Below, piece after piece: positions 28,012 to 35,379 of a stretch of DNA of 41,700 nt. The position numbers and the translations under genes are program-made. Location: positions 101,817-143,516 of the forward strand of contig NCJK01000008.1 in the NCBI GenBank assembly GCA_002282445.1. The letters run 5' to 3'. This DNA comes from Burkholderiales bacterium 39-55-53 (GTDB lineage Bacteria > Pseudomonadota > Gammaproteobacteria > Burkholderiales > Burkholderiaceae_C). The stretch's first letter is position 1; each line of letters opens with the position of its first letter. Under the pieces are notes generated by a model. It ran no database searches, had not been told where the DNA came from, and saw nothing but the letters and a program-made list of their open reading frames with translations.

Positions 28012-30969
28012 TTACTCGCCGATGGGTCGCAGATGTTTGCCGGCAATGCCTGCCAGTTCAAACATGGTCACTTGGTCTTTGCCAAACACGGGTTTGAGTT
28101 TGGCGTCCGCGTTGATCGCGCGTTTGTTGGTGGCGTCTTGCAAGCCGTTGGCCTTGATGTAGTCCCACAGCTTCTTGATCACCTCTGTGCGAGCCACGGC
28201 TTCCGCGCCAATCACGTTGGCCAAATCAGCGCTGGGCAGATAGCCCGCGGTGACTTTGCGCGGTGCTTTGGGCTTGGTCACTTTTTCGGCTTTCGCTTTG
28301 GTGGCCTTGGTCGTTTTGGCGGGCACTTTTTTACCAGCCGCTTTGATGAGCGCGTTGGTCGTGGGTGTCTTGCCGCCTTTGGCGGGGTACTTGCTCACGC
28401 GGGGTTCAAACGCAAAGTTCACCTTGCCTGCTTCGGCATCCCATTGCAAGAAGGCCTTGAACGAGCGGCGTGTGCGCATGGACACAAACTTGTCCAGCAA
28501 ATCGGTTTTGCCCTCAGACAACAGCTTGGTCATTTGCTCGCGTTCGACGGGCTGTTGCAAGATGATCTTGCCGCTCTTGAAGTCGCAGCTCGGTGTGGCT
28601 TGTGCGTGTGTGGGCACGGCCTTGCTACATACATAGTTGCTGCCGTGTTCGTGCACAGGGCTGCCGCACTTGGGGCAGTTGCCCAAGGGTGCTGCGTCGC
28701 TGAACTCGACGATTTCGCCTGAGTCTGCACCGTCGTCACCAAAGTCGAATTCGAGTTTCCAGTTTTGGTCTTCTTCGCTGTACTTGAGGGCGATCTCAGC
28801 CGTGAACGGCCAGCCCGCTTTGGAGCGGAAGCCGTCGAGTGGGCCAATCTTTTTGTTGGTCAAAAACTCTTCCACTTCTGCCGCGTCAAATGTGCGGCCG
28901 CCTGGAATTTTGCTGATGGAGAAACCACAGCCTGCGCCGTTTTCGCCGGAGTCAGAGGCGCTGCCGTCTTTGCCAACGCAGGCGTAGCGACGGTAGTTTT
29001 CTTTCACCACGCCGCCGCACTTGGGGCAAGGTGTTTGCAAGGTGGCGTAGTCACCGGGGATGGTGTCGCGGTCAAATTCTTTGGCCTTTTTGACGATGTG
29101 CTCGGTCATCTCGGCAATTTCGCGCATGAATTCTTCGCGGCTCAGTTGGCCGTGTTCCATGAGCGAGAGCTTGTGTTCCCAGCCGCCTGTGAGTTCGGGC
29201 TTGGACAGCTCTTCCACACCCAAGCCTCGCAGCAGCGTGAACAGTTGGAATGCTTTGGCCGTGGGAATCATCTCGCGGCCATCACGGATGATGTATTTCT
29301 CATTCAGCAGGCCTTCGATGATGGCGGCGCGTGTGGCAGGTGTGCCCAAGCCTTTTTCTTGCATGGCTTCGCGGAACTCATCGTCCTCCACCAGTTTGCC
29401 TGCGCCTTCCATCGCGCCCAGCAAGGTGGCTTCGCTGTAGCGGGCAGGTGGGCGGGTTTTCAGGCCTTTGGCGTCGGCGGATTCGTTCTTGGCAGCCTCG
29501 CCTGCCTTCAAGGCCACGAGGGTTTTGCCGTCTTCTTCGTTGTCAGAGGCTTCTTGCGCGGCGTCTTTGCCGTACACGGCCATCCAGCCGGCGTTGACCA
29601 AGACCTTGCCTTCGGTGCGGAAGTTGTGCTCTTTGCCTGCGGCTTTGACCGTGCTGATGCGCGTGGTCACCATGTATTCGGCGCTAGGGAAGAACACCGC
29701 CATGAAGCGGCGCACCACCAAGTCGTACAGCTTTTGTTCTGCCTCGGACAAACCGCTGGGCGCTTGCAAGGTGGGGATGATCGCAAAGTGATCACTGACC
29801 TTTTTGTCGTCAAACACGCGGGGTAGTTTGCGCACGTAGTTGTTGTTCAGCGCCACGGTGGCGTGTTGTTCGAGGTGCTTCATGCCGCTGTCGGCCAACA
29901 TGGTGAAGGTGTCTTTCACCACGGGCACGTAGTCTTCAGGCAAGTGGCGTGAATCGGTACGTGGGTAGGTCAGCGCTTTGTGGCGTTCATACAAGCTTTG
30001 CGCCAAGGCCAAGGTGGTTTTAGCCGAGAAGCCAAAGCGGCCGTTGGCTTCTCGTTGCAGCGAGGTCAAGTCAAACAAACCGGGGCTGGCCTTGGTGGTG
30101 GGTTTGCTCTCTTCTGTGACGGCGGCTTGCTGGTTGCGCACGGCGTCGGCAATGGCCAAGGCTTCGGCTTCGCTCCACACGCGGTCGTGTTTTTTCTCGG
30201 CGTCTTCCGCGTCTTTTTTGTGCTCTGGGTTGAACCACTTGGCGGGGTAAGCGCCTGCAGAAACTTGGAATGACGCGTGAATCTCCCAATAGTCGCGGCT
30301 AACGAACTTGCGAATTTGCTCTTCGCGCTCCACCACCACCGACAGGGTAGGCGTTTGCACACGGCCCACGGTGGTCAAGAAGAAGCCGCCTTCGCGTGAG
30401 TTGAACGCAGTCAAGGCGCGCGTGCCGTTGATACCCACTAGCCAGTCGGCTTCCGAGCGGCTGCGTGCGGCGTCGGCCAAGCCTTGCATTTGTTGTTGGG
30501 TGCGTAGAGAGTCAAAACCATCACGAATAGCTTGTGGCGTCATCGACTGCAACCACAGGCGCTTCACAGGTTTGTCGAGTGGCTTTTTGCCGCCCGCGTA
30601 TTGCTCGATCAAACGGAAGATCAATTCACCTTCGCGGCCCGCGTCACAGGCGTTGATGAGGGAGGTCACGTCTTTGCGTTTGGCCAGTTTCACCACGGCG
30701 TTCAAACGGCTCTTGGTTTTCTCGACGGGCTTCAAGTCGAAGAAGGGGGGAATCACGGGCAGATTGGCAAAGCTCCACTTGCCGCGCTTGACGTCAAATT
30801 CTTCGGGCGCTTGGATTTCCACCAAATGACCGACGGCACTGGAGACGACGTAGGTGTCGCTCTCAAAGTGATCGTCGTGTTTTTCGAACTTCCCCGCCAC
30901 AGGCGTGAGTGCGCGCACGATGTCTTGCGCGACCGAAGGTTTTTCGGCAATCACGAGGGTTTTGCTCAT
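28012..30969 (-). CDS. topB: DNA topoisomerase III with C-terminal SWIB/MDM2 domain
   Basis: This type IA topoisomerase nicks, passes and reseals single DNA strands, acting in decatenation and recombination. At 985 residues it is far longer than E. coli TopB (about 650). In order it has the Toprim domain (LVIAEKPSVAQ, DAGREGELIFR), the type IA core with catalytic Tyr in LTYPRTDSRHLP, and two Cys-rich zinc-ribbon-like repeats (CPKCGGVVKEN and CPKCGSPVHEH). A Lys/Ala-rich linker (about 860-905) and a SWIB-like domain over the last 76 residues (28012-28242) follow. AAGGA precedes the ATG. It heads the topB-metX-metW operon. Confidence 0.95.
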   Translation of the reverse strand: MSKTLVIAEKPSVAQDIVRALTPVAGKFEKHDDHFESDTYVVSSAVGHLVEIQAPEEFDVKRGKWSFANLPVIPPFFDLKPVEKTKSRLNAVVKLAKRKDVTSLINACDAGREGELIFRLIEQYAGGKKPLDKPVKRLWLQSMTPQAIRDGFDSLRTQQQMQGLADAARSRSEADWLVGINGTRALTAFNSREGGFFLTTVGRVQTPTLSVVVEREEQIRKFVSRDYWEIHASFQVSAGAYPAKWFNPEHKKDAEDAEKKHDRVWSEAEALAIADAVRNQQAAVTEESKPTTKASPGLFDLTSLQREANGRFGFSAKTTLALAQSLYERHKALTYPRTDSRHLPEDYVPVVKDTFTMLADSGMKHLEQHATVALNNNYVRKLPRVFDDKKVSDHFAIIPTLQAPSGLSEAEQKLYDLVVRRFMAVFFPSAEYMVTTRISTVKAAGKEHNFRTEGKVLVNAGWMAVYGKDAAQEASDNEEDGKTLVALKAGEAAKNESADAKGLKTRPPARYSEATLLGAMEGAGKLVEDDEFREAMQEKGLGTPATRAAIIEGLLNEKYIIRDGREMIPTAKAFQLFTLLRGLGVEELSKPELTGGWEHKLSLMEHGQLSREEFMREIAEMTEHIVKKAKEFDRDTIPGDYATLQTPCPKCGGVVKENYRRYACVGKDGSASDSGENGAGCGFSISKIPGGRTFDAAEVEEFLTNKKIGPLDGFRSKAGWPFTAEIALKYSEEDQNWKLEFDFGDDGADSGEIVEFSDAAPLGNCPKCGSPVHEHGSNYVCSKAVPTHAQATPSCDFKSGKIILQQPVEREQMTKLLSEGKTDLLDKFVSMRTRRSFKAFLQWDAEAGKVNFAFEPRVSKYPAKGGKTPTTNALIKAAGKKVPAKTTKATKAKAEKVTKPKAPRKVTAGYLPSADLANVIGAEAVARTEVIKKLWDYIKANGLQDATNKRAINADAKLKPVFGKDQVTMFELAGIAGKHLRPIGE

Positions 30970-31010
30970 TTCAAAGTTCCTTAAAAACTGACCACTACAA
31001 TTCGTTCTCT

Positions 31011-31059
31011 CGCGCGCACGCACGCGCGCCCATGCGCGCGCACGCACATGCGTACGTAT
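31011..31059. repeat. Alternating pyrimidine-purine tract, Z-DNA-prone
   Basis: Positions 31011-31029 and 31031-31059 are strictly alternating pyrimidine-purine (mostly CG and CA/TG steps), broken only around a CCC at 31029-31031. The tract lies between the divergent topB and SET-domain genes, so it is in or near both promoters. Sequences of this kind flip to Z-DNA under negative supercoiling. Confidence 0.8.
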
Positions 31060-31080
31060 TTAAGTTAACAGAAAAATACC

Positions 31081-31668
31081 GTGACCCAAAAATCCCCCGC
31101 CAACACCCCCGCGCCCATCAAAGGACGTCGCATTCAAACCCGTCGTTCAGGCGTGCATGGCAAGGGCGTTTTTGCGCTCACTGACTTTGCCAAAGGCGAG
31201 ACCATCATTGAATACGTGGGCGAGATCATCAGCTGGAAAGAGGCGCTGCGCCGCCATCCGCACGACCCCACCGACCCCAACCACACGTTTTACTTTCACA
31301 TCGACGAAAAGCATGTGATCGACGCCAAGTACGGCGGCAACTCTTCGCGCTGGATCAACCACTCATGCAAGCCTAGCTGCGAGCCCGATGAAGAAAACGG
31401 CCGCGTGTTCATCAAAGCCATCCGCGACATCAAGGCCGGTGAAGAGCTGAACTACGACTACGGCTTGGTCATCGACGCGCCCATGACGCCCGAGCTCAAG
31501 CTCGAATACCCCTGCTGGTGTGGCGCGAAGAAGTGCCGTGGCACTTTGTTGTCTTCTACTTCTGAGTTCCCCAAAGGCAAAGAGTCCAAAGCCAAGAAAT
31601 CCGACAAGAAGAAGTCGAACAAAAAGACGGATAAAAAATCTGAAAAGGCCAAAGCCAAAAAAGGCTAA
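31081..31668 (+). CDS. SET-domain protein-lysine methyltransferase
   Basis: This 195-residue protein has a complete SET domain: the N-terminal HGKGVFAL and YVGEII, the SAM/active-site motif RWINHSCKPSC, the catalytic-Tyr motif ELNYDYG, and a post-SET cysteine cluster CWCGAKKCRG. Such enzymes transfer methyl groups from SAM to protein lysines. The last 30 residues are a lysine-rich tail (repeats of KK with S, A, T) like a histone H1 tail. The start is GTG at 31081 with little Shine-Dalgarno signal. birA follows after 5 bases. The substrate is unknown. Confidence 0.9.
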   Translation: MTQKSPANTPAPIKGRRIQTRRSGVHGKGVFALTDFAKGETIIEYVGEIISWKEALRRHPHDPTDPNHTFYFHIDEKHVIDAKYGGNSSRWINHSCKPSCEPDEENGRVFIKAIRDIKAGEELNYDYGLVIDAPMTPELKLEYPCWCGAKKCRGTLLSSTSEFPKGKESKAKKSDKKKSNKKTDKKSEKAKAKKG

Positions 31669-31673
31669 ACCAC

Positions 31674-32495
31674 ATGATCTGGCCCGCTGAAGACCTCTGG
31701 CTTGCGATGGTTGCTGTGCAGCCCGGCTTGACGGTCGAGGTGCTGCCAGAGATTGATTCCACCAACACCGAGTTGATGCGCCGCGCCCGCGCGGGTCAAA
31801 CCGAGCCGGTACTGTTGGTGGCCGAAACCCAAACCGCAGGCCGTGGCCGCTTAGGCCGACCTTGGCATGGCGAAGTGGGCCATGCCCTGACCTTCTCCTT
31901 GGGCCTCATGCTCAAACCTGCTGACTGGTCGGGCCTGTCCTTGGCTGTAGGTCTGTCGCTGGCGCGCAGCCTAGACCCGCAGGGCGAGCTAGACGTGCGC
32001 CTGAAGTGGCCCAATGACTTGTGGGTGAAGCGCCCTGATACCCCTACGGGCTGGGGCAAGTTGGCGGGCATCTTGATCGAGACGGCTTTGCCTACGGGCA
32101 TGAGTTACGGTAGCGAAGAGGGGCGGTATTGCGTGGTGGGCATAGGCATCAACATCGCCCCACCTGTGGCCGATGGCTTGTCTACCGCGCCATTGGGCCT
32201 GCAAGACCTGCAAAGCGGCATCACTGCGCCCCAAGCCTTAACCAATGTAGCCGAGCCCTTGCTGGCTACCTTGCTGGCGTTTGAACGCACAGGCTTTGCC
32301 CCATTGCAAAAAGCCTTCAATGCCCGCGATGCTCTGGGCAACTTGAACGTTACTTTGAGCGATGGCCGTCACGGCGTGGCAAGGGGTGTGGATGCCACCG
32401 GCGCGATGCTGGTGGACACCGAACAAGGTCAAGAGGCCATCAGCAGTTCAGAGCTGAGCGTGCGGCCGGTTGAAACAAAAAAGGAAGAGCGATGA
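31674..32495 (+). CDS. birA: Biotin--[acetyl-CoA-carboxylase] ligase
   Basis: BirA activates biotin with ATP and attaches it to the carrier protein of acetyl-CoA carboxylase. The 273 residues contain the catalytic core: EIDSTNTELMRRA, the biotinyl-AMP loop AGRGRLGRPWHGE, LKWPNDLWV and GIGINIA, and a small C-terminal SH3-like domain. The N-terminal DNA-binding domain of E. coli BirA is absent, so this is a group I enzyme and not a repressor. It overlaps the next small gene by four bases. Confidence 0.93.
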   Translation: MIWPAEDLWLAMVAVQPGLTVEVLPEIDSTNTELMRRARAGQTEPVLLVAETQTAGRGRLGRPWHGEVGHALTFSLGLMLKPADWSGLSLAVGLSLARSLDPQGELDVRLKWPNDLWVKRPDTPTGWGKLAGILIETALPTGMSYGSEEGRYCVVGIGINIAPPVADGLSTAPLGLQDLQSGITAPQALTNVAEPLLATLLAFERTGFAPLQKAFNARDALGNLNVTLSDGRHGVARGVDATGAMLVDTEQGQEAISSSELSVRPVETKKEER

Positions 32496-32686
32496 ACTCA
32501 AAACATTTCTGGCGCAACGTGGTGTTCGCGCTTGCGGCCATCAACCTCTTGTTTTGGGCATGGAACAGCGGCAGCTTGCATTTTTTAGGTTTGGGGCCTA
32601 AGCCCGTGCAAGAGCCACACCGCATCGAAAACCAAGTGGACCCAGAGCTTTTGCAGATCAAGCCCGCTGCGTCAGAAGCGCGTTGA
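32492..32686 (+). CDS. Small single-pass membrane protein
   Basis: This 64-residue protein has one transmembrane helix (about 8-26, WRNVVFALAAINLLFWAW) and a short periplasmic or cytoplasmic tail ending with a PELLQIKPAAS segment. The ATG overlaps the birA stop (ATGA), supporting a real coupled gene. From memory of related genomes, a longer SPOR-domain protein with a similar N-terminus often follows birA. This one appears to lack the SPOR domain, so it may be a truncated relative. No function is assigned. Confidence 0.65.
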   Translation: MNSKHFWRNVVFALAAINLLFWAWNSGSLHFLGLGPKPVQEPHRIENQVDPELLQIKPAASEAR

Positions 32687-32792
32687 CCTTTGTTTTTTCC
32701 TAGTGTTAACCCTTTATTGATAGGGGTGCTCAATTGCGGGGATTGAATTAAACAATTTGATGCGCATGCTTTGGCCTGTCACGATGCAAAGG

Positions 32793-32814
32793 ACTTTGAC
32801 AGATTCGTCAAAGT
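32793..32814. promoter_or_regulatory. Dyad in the rubrerythrin leader
   Basis: ACTTTGAC (32793-32800) and GTCAAAGT (32807-32814) form a perfect 8-bp inverted repeat with a 6-base spacer. It lies about 20 bases before the rubrerythrin Shine-Dalgarno signal. It could be an operator or a short leader hairpin. The rest of 32687-32842 holds no gene. Confidence 0.4.
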
Positions 32815-32842
32815 AATTGTTCAATCCAAAGGAGACAAATCC

Positions 32843-33265
32843 ATGGCCGCACTCAAAGGCTCGCGCACAGAGCAATGTTTGAAAGACGCCTTCGCAGGCG
32901 AATCACAAGCCAACCGACGTTACCTGTATTTCGCAAACAAGGCTGACATCGAAGGTCAAAACGATGTGGCTGCCTTGTTCCGCTCCACTGCGGAAGGCGA
33001 AACAGGTCACGCCCATGGGCACCTAGAGTTTCTAGAGCAAGCAGGCGACCCCGCCACTGGCATGCCGATTGGTTCAACACGCCAAAACTTGGCATCTGCT
33101 GTGGCAGGCGAAACCCACGAGTACACCGATATGTACCCAGGCATGGCCAAAACAGCACGCGAAGAAGGCTTCGATGAAGTCGCAGACTGGTTTGAGACAT
33201 TGGCCAAAGCCGAACGCTCTCATGCCAACCGCTACCAAAAAGCATTGACCGAGTTGGTGGACTAA
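32843..33265 (+). CDS. Rubrerythrin family diiron protein, short form
   Basis: This 140-residue ferritin-like protein has the four carboxylate/His motifs of a diiron centre: [29 protein letters not shown] and [11 protein letters not shown]. Rubrerythrins reduce hydrogen peroxide. The usual C-terminal rubredoxin domain with its CxxC pairs is absent, so electrons must come from another protein. GGAG lies upstream of the ATG. It starts a three-gene cluster with an Fe-S protein and a DUF3501 protein, which suggests a dedicated peroxide-reduction system. Confidence 0.9.
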   Translation: MAALKGSRTEQCLKDAFAGESQANRRYLYFANKADIEGQNDVAALFRSTAEGETGHAHGHLEFLEQAGDPATGMPIGSTRQNLASAVAGETHEYTDMYPGMAKTAREEGFDEVADWFETLAKAERSHANRYQKALTELVD

Positions 33266-33274
33266 CGTGTCCCG

Positions 33275-33338
33275 TCGCTGTGCTGCAAACGCACAGCGAT
33301 TTCATAAGCTGCTACGTGCATGGGCGGCTTATGAAATC
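33275..33338 (+). repeat. Two stacked hairpins between the rubrerythrin and Fe-S genes
   Basis: The first hairpin is TCGCTGTGC (33275-33283) with GCACAGCGA (33291-33299), a perfect 9-bp stem. The second is GATTTCATAAGC (33298-33309) with GCTTATGAAATC (33327-33338), a perfect 12-bp stem. They share two bases, so they compete slightly. There is no T run on the plus strand after them, which argues for mRNA processing or attenuation rather than termination. Confidence 0.7.
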
Positions 33339-33364
33339 AAAAACGACATCAAGAGGAGACAACG

Positions 33365-34714
33365 ATGGCCACAGAAGGCAACTTGCAAGCGCCCACGCGC
33401 CACGCACTCGATTGGCAAAACCCCGATTTTTATGACGAAGAAAAATGCTTCGACGAGTTAGAGCGCATCTTTGACATTTGTCACGGTTGCCGCCGTTGTG
33501 TGAGTTTGTGCGGGTCTTTCCCCACATTGTTTGACTTGGTGGACGAGAGCTCGACGATGGAAGTCGATGGTGTTGCACGCCAAGACTATTGGAAAGTGGT
33601 GGACCAGTGCTACATGTGCGATCTTTGCTACATGACCAAGTGTCCTTACACGCCGCCGCATGAATGGAACTTGGATTTCCCGCACACGATGCTGCGCGCC
33701 AAAGCGATCAAGTTCAAAAAAGGGGAAGTCGGCATGGCAGAGCAAATGCTGGCTTCTACCGATGTGCATGGCTCACTAGCGGGGATTCCCATCGTGGTTC
33801 AGGCGGTCAACGCCGTCAACAAAACCAAGATGGCACGCCAAGCGTTAGAAGCGGTGGCGGGGGTCGATCAACACGCTTGGTTGCCTGCATTGGCTACGCG
33901 TAAATTCCGTTCAAGCGCGCCCGATGCAAGCGCCACACAGGTAGTGGACGGCGAAAAGACACCCGGCAAAGTGGCGATTTATTCCACTTGCTACATCAAT
34001 TACAACGAGCCCGGCATCGGCCACGACTTGCTGAAAATCTTGGACCACAACGACATTCCTTATGTCTTGGTGGAAAAAGAAAAATGCTGCGGCATGCCCA
34101 AGCTAGAGCTGGGTGATTTGGAGTCGGTCAAAGCTTCTAAAGAAGCCAACATCCCCGTGCTGGCCAAATATGCCAAAGACGGGTTTGCCATCATGGCCGC
34201 TGTGCCCAGCTGTGCATTGATGTTCAAACAAGAAATACCGCTGATGTTTCCAAACTGTGCCGATACACAGCTGGTCAAAGAGCACATGTGGGATCCGTTT
34301 GAATACCTCATGGCCCGCAAGCGCGACGGCTTGTTGAAAACAGAATTCCCGCAGCAATTGGGCAACGTGAGTTATCAAATTCCGTGTCACGGGCGAGTCC
34401 AAAACATCGGTAAGAAAACCGAAGAAATGCTCAAGATGATTCCCGGGACCGAGGTCAACACCATCGAAAGGTGTTCGGGGCACGCAGGCACTTATGGCGT
34501 GAAAAAAGGCTCCCACGACATGGCCATGAAGATTGGCAAACCGGTGTTCAAAGCGATGGCCACCATGAAAGACGGCAGCAAGCCCGACTTCATCAGCTCA
34601 GACTGTCCGTTGGGTGGCCACCACATTGCGCAAGGTTTTGAAGAAAACGGTCTGGGCGCACCAGAACTCAATCACCCGCTCACTTTGGTGCGCAAAGCTT
34701 ATGGCTTGAAATAA
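33365..34714 (+). CDS. Heterodisulfide reductase-related (GlpC/HdrB-like) Fe-S oxidoreductase
   Basis: This 449-residue protein carries two ferredoxin-type cluster motifs, CHGCRRCVSLC (about 39-49) and CYMCDLCYMTKCP (about 82-94). Two cysteine-rich CCG domains follow: CYINYNEP through KCCGMP, and PCHGRVQNIGKK through RCSGHAG and DCPLGGHH. This is the layout of GlpC and of heterodisulfide reductase-type subunits, which pass electrons through non-cubane Fe-S clusters. No transmembrane helix is evident. It is likely the electron donor to the neighbouring rubrerythrin, but that is inference. GGAG precedes the ATG. Confidence 0.85.
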   Translation: MATEGNLQAPTRHALDWQNPDFYDEEKCFDELERIFDICHGCRRCVSLCGSFPTLFDLVDESSTMEVDGVARQDYWKVVDQCYMCDLCYMTKCPYTPPHEWNLDFPHTMLRAKAIKFKKGEVGMAEQMLASTDVHGSLAGIPIVVQAVNAVNKTKMARQALEAVAGVDQHAWLPALATRKFRSSAPDASATQVVDGEKTPGKVAIYSTCYINYNEPGIGHDLLKILDHNDIPYVLVEKEKCCGMPKLELGDLESVKASKEANIPVLAKYAKDGFAIMAAVPSCALMFKQEIPLMFPNCADTQLVKEHMWDPFEYLMARKRDGLLKTEFPQQLGNVSYQIPCHGRVQNIGKKTEEMLKMIPGTEVNTIERCSGHAGTYGVKKGSHDMAMKIGKPVFKAMATMKDGSKPDFISSDCPLGGHHIAQGFEENGLGAPELNHPLTLVRKAYGLK

Positions 34715-34728
34715 AGAGGATGTAAAAC

Positions 34729-35319
34729 ATGCAACTGACCGGACACATCACCCCTGAAAGCCTCATGTCGCTTGAGGCTTACACCAAGTGGCGCAAGCTG
34801 CACAAGCCAGACATCATCACGCACCGCAAACTGCGCAGCGTTCAATTGGGCGAGCACGTGAACCTTCAATTTGAAAGCGAAACCACCATTCGCTATCAAA
34901 TCCAAGAGATGCTGCGCATCGAGAAGATCTTTGAAGAAGAAGGCATCTTGGATGAAATTGAGGCGTATGCCCCACTCATGCCAGATGGCAGCAATTGGAA
35001 AGCCACCATGATGTTGGAATACACCGACATCCACGAGCGCAAACGCGAGCTAGCCCGTTTGATTGGCATCGAAGACCGCATGTTTGTCGAAGTCGAAGGG
35101 CACGCACGCGTTTATGCGATTGCAGATGAAGACTTAGATCGCGAAAATGACGAGAAAACATCGGCTGTTCATTTTGTGCGCTTTGAACTGACACCTGTCA
35201 TGTGCGCCTCGGTGAAAGCCGGTGCAGCTGTGAAGGTCGGTTGTGACCACACCAATTACCCAGCACACAAAGTGGTGGAGCCCGACACACTCGCCAGCCT
35301 AGCCAGCGACTTGAAATGA
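34729..35319 (+). CDS. DUF3501 family protein
   Basis: This 196-residue soluble protein matches the DUF3501 pattern as I remember it: LMSLEAYTKWRK, RSVQLGEHVNLQFES, IRYQIQEMLRIEKIF and the C-terminal VRFELTP with KVGCDHTNYP. It has no recognised catalytic motif. The family commonly travels with rubrerythrin and GlpC-like Fe-S genes, as it does here, so a shared role in oxidative-stress handling is likely. It is 14 bases behind the Fe-S gene. Confidence 0.82.
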   Translation: MQLTGHITPESLMSLEAYTKWRKLHKPDIITHRKLRSVQLGEHVNLQFESETTIRYQIQEMLRIEKIFEEEGILDEIEAYAPLMPDGSNWKATMMLEYTDIHERKRELARLIGIEDRMFVEVEGHARVYAIADEDLDRENDEKTSAVHFVRFELTPVMCASVKAGAAVKVGCDHTNYPAHKVVEPDTLASLASDLK

Positions 35320-35324
35320 AAAAA

Positions 35325-35345
35325 GGCAAGTGCCAAGCACTTGCC
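35325..35345 (+). terminator. First hairpin after the DUF3501 gene
   Basis: GGCAAGTGC (35325-35333) pairs with GCACTTGCC (35337-35345), a perfect 9-bp stem. No T run follows, but a second terminator lies just downstream. Confidence 0.7.
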
Positions 35346-35354
35346 TCTCGGATG

Positions 35355-35379
35355 AAACTCGGTCGTAGACCGAGTTTTT
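35355..35379. terminator. Bidirectional terminator between DUF3501 and ahpF genes
   Basis: AAACTCGGTC (35355-35364) pairs with GACCGAGTTT (35368-35377), with T after it on the plus strand. It overlaps the ahpF stop codon by position. Confidence 0.8.

Noticed and set aside
28006-28014. SAM riboswitch before metX
   Set aside because: topB ends 6 bases upstream, so there is no untranslated leader to hold one.
28765-29826. A 353-codon open frame on the plus strand
   Set aside because: It is antisense to the well-supported topB gene. Long antisense frames are common in codon-biased GC-rich genes.
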